DNA of 64,000 bases from Beroe ovata (lineage: Eukaryota; Ctenophora; Nuda; Beroida; Beroidae): assembly GCA_946803715.1 (NCBI GenBank), contig CAMPET010000020.1:68493-132492 (forward strand). The letters run 5' to 3'. The notes under the pieces are model-generated. The model had not been told where the DNA came from, made no database searches, and saw nothing but the letters and a program-made list of their open reading frames with translations. Below, piece by piece: positions 50,601 through 60,358 of this stretch. Each line of letters starts with the position of its first letter. Position 1 is the stretch's first letter. A program made the position numbers and the translations under genes.

Positions 50601-53600
50601 CTTTACAAAGTTATTTGTAAAAAAAGAAAAGACAGAAAATGACTCTGCGCGGCGTCGATCATACGATAGCGTGGTCGACTCACATCAAGCCCTCGGCTCA
50701 ATTTGGATTATGTTAAGTGTTAACCATTGAAAAAACAGATTCTCGAAATCTCAAAAATCAAATCAAATCAGCTGAAAATTTAACATCACACTACATCGTA
50801 TCCGTATCCTCTATCCGTCCCTTGTCAACGTTCTTACTGAACTCATAGTCACTAATTTTAAGCAGGCAATCGTCTATGTTCCCTGAGTGCTGAGTGCCGC
50901 TACTATGTACTATCATTATCATGACTTTATCTCAACGACCAGTTAACGTTCTTCATGTTTTATCATGATCAATGAATGTGAAGGATCCTAGCTAATTGAA
51001 ATTCAAAGTACCACCACCTCAAGCAAGACTCACTACAGAATCTCGCGCGCACGGTCACGGTAACAAACACTTCTCCTCCACTTTCCACGCCTCACACGTG
51101 TGTTTCTGTGTCCACCGTTCCAATACGCAACTCACGTACAGAGCAGACATGATCAATAGAGACATGCCACCGAGCCCGGTTAACATGGTGTCAAATGGTC
51201 GGAATGTCGAGTGGTTGACACCAATGAGGATGACACCCAGGAGGAACATGATGAAGCTGGTCACGATGAGAGATGCCATGATGATGCGAGATTGTGTGCT
51301 GTGCATCTTCCTGTAGGATCCTGCATGAACGGGAAATGTGATAGTTTCAAGTCTCTTCTTGACCAAACGGAAATAGAAAAGGCCTTTCTCACCACTCCTT
51401 ACCCAATCTTGCGTTCCCCTCGTTTAGTAGCATGAGTCGACGTTTGGGCGGAGTTTTGGCGAGTTTGTTCATGTTGATCTGGAGCCACGTCCAGCACACA
51501 TCACACCGAATGTCCAAGTTGAGATGCTTCATGATCTGTTCCATTTCCACCTCTCTGAGGGATGGAGCCATAATTAGTAATCATTCATTATGATTAAGCA
51601 AATAGTTTAAGTTTAAGTTTGAGCCATAATTAGTAATCATTGTCACCTAAATCAAATAATTTGAAGTCGCTATAATTGAAATTTCACCATTTAAGGTCAG
51701 TATTAAAGTTAAAGCTGGCATGTGACATTGCTTTAAAGTCCTATTATATGGTGGTTATTGCTTTATTTACTTTAAAACACGTGTACTTAAACACAACGGG
51801 GACTCAAAACAAAGGTAAGGCTACACTCAGTTTTTTCTATAAGAAACTCTCTATAAGAAACTGAGCCTAGGATTTCTAAAAATTTAAGAAACTTAGCCTA
51901 GGATCCAGGAAAAATTAAGAAACTCTGTTGATTTACAATTAAGAAACTAAGAAACTTTGAGCCTTAAATTCTCAACTTTGTGTACAGAATCCTAGTACAA
52001 CGATAATTCATTCAACAGAAAACGTCTGGCTCCTGGGGGCTGCGCCCCCAGACCCCGCCCCTTCACTTTTATCCGTATACCACACATCTGCCACTTTTGA
52101 TCAGCATTTTGAGAACACCGATGGTGTAGACTACTAAATTTAGTACAACTATGTTGACTCAAGTAAGTTTCGAAAATTGCTATAGGATACAGAAATAAGA
52201 AACTGTTAAGAAACTTGTAGGCTCAAAATCGCGGAAAAATAAGAAACCTCTAGCCTAGGATTTTGATAAGTTTCTTATAAAAAAAACTGAGTGTATCACA
52301 AACGAGACAAATTGTCACCAGCTACTATAGCACTCTCTCGCGTTTTCACATTTCGAGATGACATGTACATCACACAATAGGTATACCCGGTGTGTGTGTG
52401 TGTTTGTGTGTGTGTGAGTGTGAGTGTGNAATGAAGGGAAACGGTCCAGGCAACATAACAACCTGTTTGGTCTCCAGCAGCATGTTGAATTGGTCGACGC
52501 CAACTCGTATATCCTCTCCTTATACTCCCCTCTCGTTCCCGTCTCCCCTTCCTCTCCCAAACTGCTTTCCGACATCCTTGTGGACTCACTGATACGTCTG
52601 TCAGACATCTGTGACTCACTGATTCGTCTGTCTGACATCTGTGACTCACTGATTTGTCTGTCTGACATCGTAGATTCTGTCATCCGTGTTTCCATCATAC
52701 TGTCACTTTCCGGTCTGGAGTTTTCCTCACTTAAGTGAGAATCTGAAAGAAAACCACGTACTCTGGTATCAATCGGAAAAACGGGTATAAACGGGCAATA
52801 TTGTATGAGTATCAGTGACACGCTGGTTTTCTATTTATAAGTCTCCCACAAATTGGAGGTAGATGATGGAGGAATGAATATTATTCATTGAACAATGATC
52901 TTGTGAAAACTAGGAGAATGAATTGCAAGACTTTCCCAATCGATCACATTATTGTAAACACTATCGTAGACCTTTTTACACAACCCGATAGGAGCTTAAT
53001 GCTAAAGATCTCTGGAATAGCATCACTGCAGTCTTAAAGTCGACAACAATGATTGCGATAAATCGATAAACGAGAAAAAAAACTGTTAAATTGGAGAGAA
53101 AGAAACATGGATATTTTTATCCTCACCCCTCCTTGTCTCGGGTATTTTTCCCACTTTTTGTTCCTCCTCTCTCACATCCTCTTCACTTTCCTCCACCACC
53201 GTGCCTGGCACTGCTGGTCCAAGCGCGGGTACCATGGCAACCTTCAACAGGAATGCTCCGCGCGGCGTCGGCTTGACCGGAGGCAGTTTTGCCGGTAACG
53301 GGTGTACTGAGTTCTTCATGTTTAGCACGTGTGTTGAGTCACGTGTGTTGAGTCACGTGTGTTGATATCACGCGTTAGGTGCAACTGTAACGCTTGAATT
53401 AGTGTGTCAGTATCTCATTCTGTATCCAATATGTTGAATTCCGACATGAGTCCGACATAAGAACCTTAGAGGATGATACTGTCAGCACATCAAATATTCG
53501 TTTGAAAACCGAGAAGTGGAAATAATGGAAAATAGAAAGCAAGAAACTAGAAGCAGGAAGCAATGATCTGAAACTCTAGGCATGTAGCACTCTTCGTTGG

Positions 53601-55163
53601 ATTCCCTCTCTACGGTTTTACGTCGGTTACACACATTTATATAACCAGTCGATAGTTGTAGCAAACATCCGTATCTAATGAGCGTGAAGTGAAGCGGACT
53701 CATTGAGCATAGGGAGGGGTAATGGACTCCATTATGGAGTAATTGGCAGCTTGTGGTGGGTAATTTCACCCGTCGTAGCCTAGGCTGCATATGCTATGTA
53801 GTGAGGGAGTGGTATCCATTTGTTCTTGTTTTGACACCGCATTGTTGTCAAATGTTGTCGGAATGACTCCCCTCTCAAAGTGAAATTGCCTCTCTCTGAC
53901 ACCACATAAGTTATAGCTACTGCTTTCTTGACTGGCTCTGGCAACATTTCAAACTGAAAAAACTCCAACTTGACACCATTGAAAACTGAAAAGTTGACCA
54001 ACGAATTGTTAAACAGCACCTATAGCAAAGAACAACACCTAATCCTATGACAATTGAACCTATGTGGCCTCTACAAACAGACTCTCTCATTCAATTACCA
54101 ATGCTCATGAATAATCATATAGTTTAAATAACAAAACAAAATGAATATTATATTAGGGGTAACAATACGAATGCACGTGTATTCCAAATCCATTAACTTC
54201 ATTACAAACGCTAATTTTATTGTAGCTAGTTAGTCTAGCTGAAATTGTTGCTCAAATCGGGCTCACAAACTGTCATTGGTCACAGAATTAGGCTAAAAAG
54301 TAGTACCAACAAATATACCAGGGTATAAATTCCTAGGTAATGCATGTAAATGCATCACCATAGAAATATCAGCACTGATTCATGTCTGGGTCGAGTAAAG
54401 TAGTTCAATTGATACGTCACTCAAACTTACAATTAGTAATTGACACATTTCATAATAATTTTATTGAGTTACATTATTATGAAATGTGTCAAGAGATTGG
54501 TTTAACTTAACTTGACACCACTCCTTGCTGAACCAAGTCATTTCTTCACTTGACACACATTCCAGGTTCAGGGACAATATGAGAAAGACCTGTCCTCCCT
54601 ACGGGAAAACAACACAGAGTTACGATGTCGAAATAAGCAGTTAGAACGGGATAAGCTTGAGTGGGAGAGTTTGAGGAAGGTCTTTGACATGAAGTGTGAA
54701 GAATACATCGTGGAGGTAAAACACAAGAAAATATTTTTGTGTAAGATTTAATGTCGAGGTGGAATGTAAGAAATAGATTCTTTGATTGCTACAGATTCAG
54801 AGATTGTGGATGTGGTCTCTTTTCTCTCATATTCCTCAGCGAACTACCATTAGATTTTTACTCTCTTACGAAATGTTGAAATTCATTTCCGATACCCAGG
54901 TTGGAATCATGGAAAAGAGGCTCCGGGAGTCAGAACGTGAACGAAACACGCTGCAGGACCTCCTTCAGAAGATAATCCAGGATAAAATCGAGCTGAAGCA
55001 GAAGATAGAGTTGTACGAGTTGGATCTGGAATCGGGGAGCGTCTGGTCAAAGAGCAACTCTCTGTATGCCAAGTTTGATACAAGTCTTGGTGGCAGTACT
55101 ACTAACTCCATTGGGAGCTGTAGTGACCTACAGGATAGCAGTGTTACAGCGAATACTCTGTGA
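35683..55163 (+). CDS. BICD: Bicaudal-D dynein adaptor
   Basis: Sixteen exons closing in frame to 698 residues: 35683-35743, 35823-35941, 36778-36874, 37222-37314, 39338-39434, 44307-44405, 44645-44744, 45599-45730, 45852-46004, 46097-46198, 46368-46511, 46588-46714, 46823-47016, 47231-47395, 54566-54715, 54900-55163. N-terminal CC1 box KAAEYGLQLL (residues 22-31) is the dynein light-intermediate-chain site. Coiled coil follows throughout. The penultimate exon (WESLRKVFDMKCEEYI) matches the BICD block SLRAMFATRCDEYI, and the last exon (LLQKIIQDKIELKQKIELYE) the RAB6/cargo-binding coiled coil. Spindly and BICDR share the CC1 box but not this C-terminus. It links dynein-dynactin to cargo. Human BICD1/2 are 820-975 residues, so this form is shorter. 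The 39435-44306 and 47396-54565 introns contain other genes. Longer introns elsewhere hold only simple repeats. Confidence 0.93.
38254..38330 (+). repeat. (CA)n microsatellite
   Basis: Interrupted CA/CT dinucleotides in the 37315-39337 BICD intron. The rest of that 2-kb intron shows no gene I can support. Confidence 0.9.
40410..40417 (+). promoter_or_regulatory. TATA box of the papain/kringle gene
   Basis: TATAAATA lies 76 bases before the second in-frame ATG (40493). Transcription starting about 30 bases later would begin near 40440, giving a short leader and skipping the first in-frame codon at 40439, which supports the 40493 start. Confidence 0.5.
40493..43978 (+). CDS. Secreted papain-family protease with four kringles and repeated Cys-rich modules; intronless, nested in BICD
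   Basis: 1161 residues from the ATG at 40493, which gives a signal peptide MFILLLLALLSGAETA; an upstream in-frame ATG at 40439 would mask it. A propeptide precedes a cathepsin-like C1A domain: oxyanion Gln and catalytic Cys in SQGGCGSCWAF, His in YNHAVAIVGYG, Asn in VRNSWDTWWGEGGY, all intact. Then four kringles (nt about 41605-41853, 42318-42567, 42821-43058, 43533-43785), each with IGDHNYCRNP and PWCYNGE or LWCYNGE. Between them are modules of about 60-70 residues with an MCNKDLECAGVRCDG-type pattern, Cys-rich and vaguely PAN-like. The tail is two copies of kringle-module-module-kringle-module. NxT/NxS sequons are frequent. Probably an extracellular or lysosomal protease that binds a ligand through kringles; substrate unknown. 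One exon, same strand as its BICD host. Confidence 0.93.
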   Translation: MFILLLLALLSGAETADNINKPLLSLFREKLKEFRKLGFKTRNPGLLFASDKKHFEIFSKAVKMVQGLNNDPNQHWKAVLNPFSMMTEEEKALYHGVNNSIPWTDGDTPPRSVKRNVLSRKIRNAPKDKVPISVDVDAIDWTHKIPPIKSQGGCGSCWAFGGTVATEYQLNKFKDDVTSLSEQQCVDCGYADRDGCSGGWMDVCWSMIRDNGNIAAAIDDYEPYRGTDGPCKTDEVAKSSMGDYHVIGWKWAHSGNEAVRQMIANPRIGVISALVQAGGPFGAYGSGVFYHKECYSYNHAVAIVGYGSDRGELFWRVRNSWDTWWGEGGYIRMLRGPGISTCGIATWPEIPFLATDDELDTFYNMDETGVECIVGEEPDGYFYRGTVNVTKSGKQCQNWLSMTPNNHTTTPESNYHRGIGDHNYCRNPDRSPEPWCYNGEGTDPVREACDIPRCDCDYEVVSVETITVSKDEAIKMCNKDLECAGVRCDGETHCWKIGDSDEGWDPELGVIKKGGDRCIEEPVYECEFVWPVSQEGTKVFSTLEDAKKGCELKESTCKGVMCDGSSCWLDMADKDSVAKNFTTFSKQCSGDVESNTDKGPGLGMDLGRNCRESSDTRGYKYRGTANTTVSGLACQKWSSQSPNGHTRTPENNKGKGIGDHNYCRNPDGESTLWCYNGESTSPRWELCDVPVCPVCELKLVEEGDATYNREVAMEKCHTVDGCQGIFCRNAKDCWLNVGGAGEMKRPMVYEMLCTPYGDQNTTSDNSTSPTPIIPPTECLLTIDAKGVTYEGTMNVTKSGKACQNWLSDTPNNHTTPEGNGIGDHNYCRNPDSSSEPWCYNGEGTDPVREACDIPRCDCDYEVVSVETERYRKSEAVDMCSRDRACVGVRCDGDAYCWTVKGIDGGGDPELTVINKGGDRCIEEPITPCDWAWSIVEKGTKVFDTLDKAKYNCELNEDTCIGVSCDGPDYDCWLNMNDEVDSPRSYSTYGKQCSGGHDDQQDEDGPGYGMELGKNCREVDDVRGYRYRGTANTTVSGHECQNWSSQSPNGHTRTPENNKGKGIGDHNYCRNPDGESTLWCYNGESKNPRWELCDVPVCPVCELKLVEEGDKTFNRDDALEKCKVDEGCTGVTCKSKINCWLNMEGSDGAKKPTVYVMTCSAD
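43979..44306. other. 3' end of the protease gene and BICD intron remainder
   Basis: Starts with four tandem GAAATT hexamers just after the stop codon (about 43997-44021). No other feature until the next BICD exon. Confidence 0.5.
47568..50324 (-). CDS. Astacin metalloprotease with TSP1-like and Ig-like parts and a long acidic tail; nested antisense in BICD
   Basis: Two exons, 50324-49901 and 49801-47568, give 885 residues. An N-terminal hydrophobic stretch (SQALLVLLGLVFVSS) suggests signal peptide or anchor. An acidic propeptide ends at a furin-like RERR, followed by the catalytic domain: zinc site HEIYHALGAIHTQARPDRDE with all three His, the Glu and the RPDRDxY tail, and Met-turn STMHYPYF. 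Then a Lys/Arg/Ser-rich linker with repeated SRKRKQSR, a Cys-rich WGEWSSC segment like thrombospondin type 1, an Ig-like segment, and about 225 residues of almost pure Glu/Asp. Astacins cut matrix and signalling proteins in the secretory or extracellular space. The basic linker and acidic tail are not standard astacin parts and may bind each other or mineral or matrix. Confidence 0.93.
50366..50400 (-). repeat. Copy of a CCCGCCAG..AGGGTAGGG motif just 5' of the astacin ATG
   Basis: AATCCCGCCAGCGAGGGTAG lies about 45-60 bases upstream of the astacin start. Related strings occur at 16050-16075 (upstream of the TEX11-like gene) and, inverted, at 59580-59605 inside a terminal-inverted-repeat element. 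This suggests remnants of one element family near promoters. Confidence 0.55.
50791..53328 (-). CDS. Unrecognised protein with two C-terminal membrane segments; nested antisense in BICD
   Basis: Five exons close in frame to 305 residues: 53328-53127, 52742-52463, 51554-51403, 51320-51136, 50889-50791. Order: Pro-rich N-terminus (LPAKLPPVKPTPRGAF), acidic EEQKV segment, a Ser/Asp/Arg tandem repeat (MSDRRISESQ, about three copies), a segment IRCDVCWTWLQIN, two hydrophobic helices (IIMASLIVTSFIMFLLGVIL and a second through GLGGMSLLIMSALY), and a short polar tail ending DTDTM. I do not recognise a family; the hairpin of two helices with a polar tail loosely resembles small TMEM proteins. Exon phases match at every junction, which supports one gene. 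The N at 52429 and a mariner-like element at 51822-52295 lie within its second intron. Confidence 0.7.
51822..52295. mobile_element. 474-bp TA-flanked inverted-repeat element (mariner-like MITE)
   Basis: Left end TACACTCAGTTTTTTCTATA and right end, read inward on the other strand, TACACTCAGTTTTTTTTATA. The outer TA on each side fits a TA target-site duplication, as made by Tc1/mariner elements. Inside are repeats of AAGAAACT and a GC-rich hairpin CTGGGGGC-TGC-GCCCCCAG at 52033-52051. No ORF, so non-autonomous. Confidence 0.75.
52391..52428 (+). repeat. (GT)n microsatellite ending at an N
   Basis: GT/GA dinucleotides that stop at the N at 52429; read-through was evidently lost here. Confidence 0.9.
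53329..54565. other. BICD intron 5' of the two-TM gene
   Basis: Begins with about three tandem ACGTGTGTTGAGTC units containing CACGTG (53325-53375), a plausible promoter for the two-TM gene. A perfect hairpin is at 54440-54492. A minus-strand frame 54022-53780 looks faintly coding but has no partner exon. Confidence 0.45.
54440..54492. repeat. Perfect 20-bp inverted repeat
   Basis: Left arm TTGACACATTTCATAATAAT at 54440-54459 and its exact reverse complement at 54473-54492, separated by 13 bases, about 75 bases before a BICD exon. It could be a very short foldback element or an RNA hairpin in the BICD pre-mRNA. Confidence 0.9.
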
Positions 55164-56748
55164 TATTCTGTGATACTATGTGTATCCAGCCTCTGAGTCT
55201 GTGTGCCTGTGTGTGAGTGTGTGTGTGGAGTTATTTGAGATTAATTCAAAAGTATGTACATTAACTTGGATAAATTTCGATTTTGTAGTTATGCAATGAG
55301 ATAATTTCATGCTTATTTTGTTGCTACTTAATCCCAATCACCGCAGCAAATGCTCTGATCAGGCTTACGTCTCAACAAAATGCCTGAAATGCCCATCCAT
55401 TCTTGTTTCAGTCTGATCTGAATGATTTAGTCTGATTTGACTGCTTAAATGCCACAGATGGTAACATAGCACAATTTGTGTTGATCTCAATTTTGCATTG
55501 ACATGAATGTGAAGAATGTCAGTGAATTGACATAGAAATATAAGAACCGTGATGAATGTTTAAATACGGCTGATAAAGTGAAATGTGAATATTTGAATTG
55601 GAAAGGATTCGAGTCCGTTATTCCGTCATTATTACCAGTCATCATTATGGCCTGGACTTCACATAAATTAGCCCTGAATGATTGATTGTGCGGTACACTT
55701 CAGGTTTTATGTTTGTATAAACAGAGCTTATTTTAATTCGATATCAGATATTTTAGATTCTTGTAGGTGTAAATATTGTATATCTTCCAAATTTTAGATT
55801 TAGTTCCTTTGCTAATTCATGTGTTTTATTGATTTAAATCATGGCAGTGATCTCTGAAAAATGAGAGGCATGTGACTGGAATGAGAGTCCTAACGCGCGT
55901 TGCGCGCACTGAGCAAATGCTTGCAATGAGTGCTTCCATCAGAAAATCTGTGCGAAAATACGGTCTTCGCGTAATCTATTATTAGAATCAAAACAAACGA
56001 CGTCGTTTCAGAAGCAGTTGATATGATGATAGAACAACTACGCTTATCAACAACTGAATATCATAAAATCATTAAGAATGATGCACTGTTAATCTCAAAC
56101 AAACAATATCAATTTTAAATATTCCATTTGAATGAAAATAATTGCTCATTTAGATTTTTCTTTCGGTTTTAATAAACAGACAAACCCATTTAACGAAAGA
56201 AATGAACGACAATTTACTGTCCCAATCCAAGATAGGTACTGCGATAAATCAACAATATTCAAGCAACTGCATCCTGTTGTGATGTAAGTTCTTATCAATT
56301 TATGTATGAAGTGTCTTTATTATTCGTACTTTTGCAATTTTTTTGGATCATGAATTCATCCCTTAGCTTTTACAGTTCATATAAATCACTTAAGAGAAAG
56401 CTTTTATCACTTTTTTCAGCATTTTCATTCTTTCTGAACTATAATTTCTGAAAGTCCTCGAAAAATTGTGTGTCCATAGTCCAATAAAGTCTCATACCGA
56501 TCTTCCTTGACATTAAATGGGAAAACATTTTCATATTTATCAGTTAAATACATAACATACAACAAAATAGTATTCCTCACAGTCTAAACACGCCCCTCAC
56601 CCGGGCCTAATATCAATGTTTTCTGGATAAATTGACACACGCGCACGCGAGCGTTACCAGTTGCTACAGAGATATCACGTAGCAACTGTCACGTAACCAT
56701 TAGCAACGTGTGCTCTTGTCACGTGTTGTTGACACGTGTGTCACGTGA
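55164..56748. other. Intergenic between BICD and LC3 3' ends
   Basis: Convergent 3' ends. AT-rich with a (GT)n patch near 55200 and a CACGTG-rich patch at about 56690-56750 that contains the LC3 stop. No gene visible. Confidence 0.5.
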
Positions 56749-58222
<1,474 letters not shown>

Positions 58223-59313
58223 AACATAGGTCTGAATTAGGAAGACAGTTACAAGTTGGCAGAAGTATAACAGCTGAGTGAATATAACTGATTACAGTTG
58301 ATATGAGTGGTAATTATTAATTCAGAATTATAACTATGTGACATATTCACAGTTGAAGATTACAACCACTAACCAGGACTATACATGTTAATAATAATAA
58401 GTTAAACTTTTAGATTATAGTGGCAAATCAACTTATATGAATGCCCAGCTTTTATATCCAAATAAATTGGTTATGGCTGGCATTTGGTGGTTTACAGCCT
58501 TCTAGGCAAATAGGTGCAGAATAGTTCTTATCATAGTTCTATACAAAATATATGAAGTTCTGGAATCTGAGACATCTACCATGTAAAAGTCCATTAACAT
58601 GGTACTTTGATGTTCAGTGAATAATCTGAGGACAGATGGCGAATAAAGGTGCACCTTTCTATCAACTTTTTATCATTAAATTGGTCATCATTCTTCAAAG
58701 AAAATGTATATTGACATTCAATACTAGGGCATCCCAAAGGATCCCATGCCTAGTTTTTCCACAACTCGCAAAATCATACCATTCCTGCTAGGTGAGATCC
58801 TTCAACATGAACTTAATAAAATTGAGTTTACTGTCATTGCTTCCATGAAATATTATAAGCCTATAACAGATTCCCTAACTGGCTGGTTGAATGGAAAGGT
58901 TCGCAGTTCATGTGATTGTGAGTTCTTGAAAACACACATTGTGCAGAATGCTGATATATTACATATCTTGTAGGATCACTGAATAAATAAATAAAGTAGG
59001 CAATGAATAATGGTTTTCAACCATCTTCATTCTCTATAACACTGAAGAGACACATATACAGCCATTGAAAATACCACCTTCATACTTAGGTGCCCAACAT
59101 GATTTTGCCTGCTAAAAGGTTTCCTAGTATTTAAAAGGTTTCTTCTTCTACTTCCAAGTTTAAGAAAGATCTGACCATAGTGTGCCTTATCATTAACAAT
59201 CTTGAAGGCTTCAATGAGATCTCCTCAAAATCTAGCCTCTGCCAAGGTGGTGAGCTCACATTTATCCACTATCCAGCGTTTCACTATAATAATAGGGCAG
59301 TGTGCCATTTATG
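58223..59313. other. AT-rich intergenic with a possible LINE remnant
   Basis: On the minus strand at about 59235-59030 a frame reads GDLIEAFKIVND, a string typical of the region after the reverse-transcriptase domain of CR1/jockey-like LINEs, but with stops before and after. A short (AATA)n stretch at about 58980-58997 could be its tail. The remainder has no supported gene. Confidence 0.3.
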
Positions 59314-59441
59314 TTGTCAGATGTTACCTGACCTGTTTCTCGCGCGCGAGCGCCTTCATCGAAGGCCGAAACAGGTTTTCGGCCTCTAATGAAGGCGCGC
59401 GCGCCGAGCGCGAGAAACAGAGGTCAGATAAAATCTGACAA
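59314..59441. mobile_element. Self-complementary TTGTCAG element with 9-bp target-site duplication
   Basis: Outer arms TTGTCAGATGTTACCTGACC and GGTCAGATAAAATCTGACAA, CG-rich centre with GCGCCTTCAT repeated in both orientations. The 9 bases CCATTTATG occur directly before and directly after the element. Same family as the cluster at 34660-35312. Confidence 0.85.
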
Positions 59442-59464
59442 CCATTTATGGGCTTAGTGAACCG

Positions 59465-59789
59465 TTGTCGATCGATGATAGACCCTGTCGACTGTCGAGT
59501 ATTTCGTTTTGCGCGCGCGCCGCGGCGCAAACTTTTAGTTTTACTTATTCTCAAGCAAAAGTTTTGCGGCTTGTAAAATTTCACCCTACCCTTGCTGGCG
59601 GGATTTTATCGGGCAGAATGAAAATTGCGCGCACCGACGGTGGGGTAAAATACTACAAAGCATCGCCAGACAAAGCAAATGCAAGCAAATGCAACTTGCA
59701 CATTGCATCGCAAGCCACGAAGAATAACCAAGTTAGCGCCACGCGCACGAGAAACGAAATTCTCGACAGGGTCTATCATCGATCGACAA
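59465..59789. mobile_element. 325-bp element with 27-bp perfect terminal inverted repeats
   Basis: Left end TTGTCGATCGATGATAGACC then CTGTCGA, mirrored exactly at 59763-59789. Interior holds CGCG-rich blocks and the inverted copy of the CCCGCCAG motif. No ORF with recognisable function. One end of a related copy is at 15943. No clear target-site duplication. Confidence 0.75.
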
Positions 59790-60358
59790 TGCTTATGCAA
59801 TTGCAATGCAAAATCGCACAGGATCGGGCCGGGTCAACTTCAATTTTTTAGATTGATTTTGAAATTGAATTCTTGCATTCCTGCCGGCCTTACTACGTCT
59901 ACTGTAAGTGTAAACCACTGACCACTAGTGGTTATACTCATAGTCATACTGCTTCAGTGCTTCAATCATGATCACCAATTGCAATATATTCAAGCTAACG
60001 TCTCAAGATAAAATTGAACAATCTCAATGTCACCTATACATTTGAGTGTTTACTTTTACTTTGAGTTTTGGAGAGTGAGTTCGAGCCACACTTCACGTTT
60101 CAAGATAGAATTATGCAATTGCAAGGTACTGCGAACACAATCAGCACAGTCTGATTCAGTGATTCTATGGTTCTCTTTGCAGTTTGCATAAGTCCCAATT
60201 TTACTCACACTCAGTCTCAGTGACTTTTATCCCGATATCGAATTCGATTTACCAAACCAAGTATATGTCATCAGTCATCATCTTTTCAAGACGATCTACC
60301 GCAGTAGCACCATCTCGTAATAGTAATACTAATATGTCATCAAGTCAGTAATCAAGGA
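59790..60358. other. Upstream region of the arylsulfatase
   Basis: AT-rich, no ORF of note, no clear TATA box. A possible acceptor (AAGTCAG) lies about 11 bases before the ATG. Confidence 0.4.

Noticed and set aside
53780..54022. Minus-strand frame with coding-like composition following a TATAG acceptor
   Set aside because: I found no upstream exon or homologue, and the frame ends 450 bases before the start of the two-TM gene, so it cannot be joined to it.
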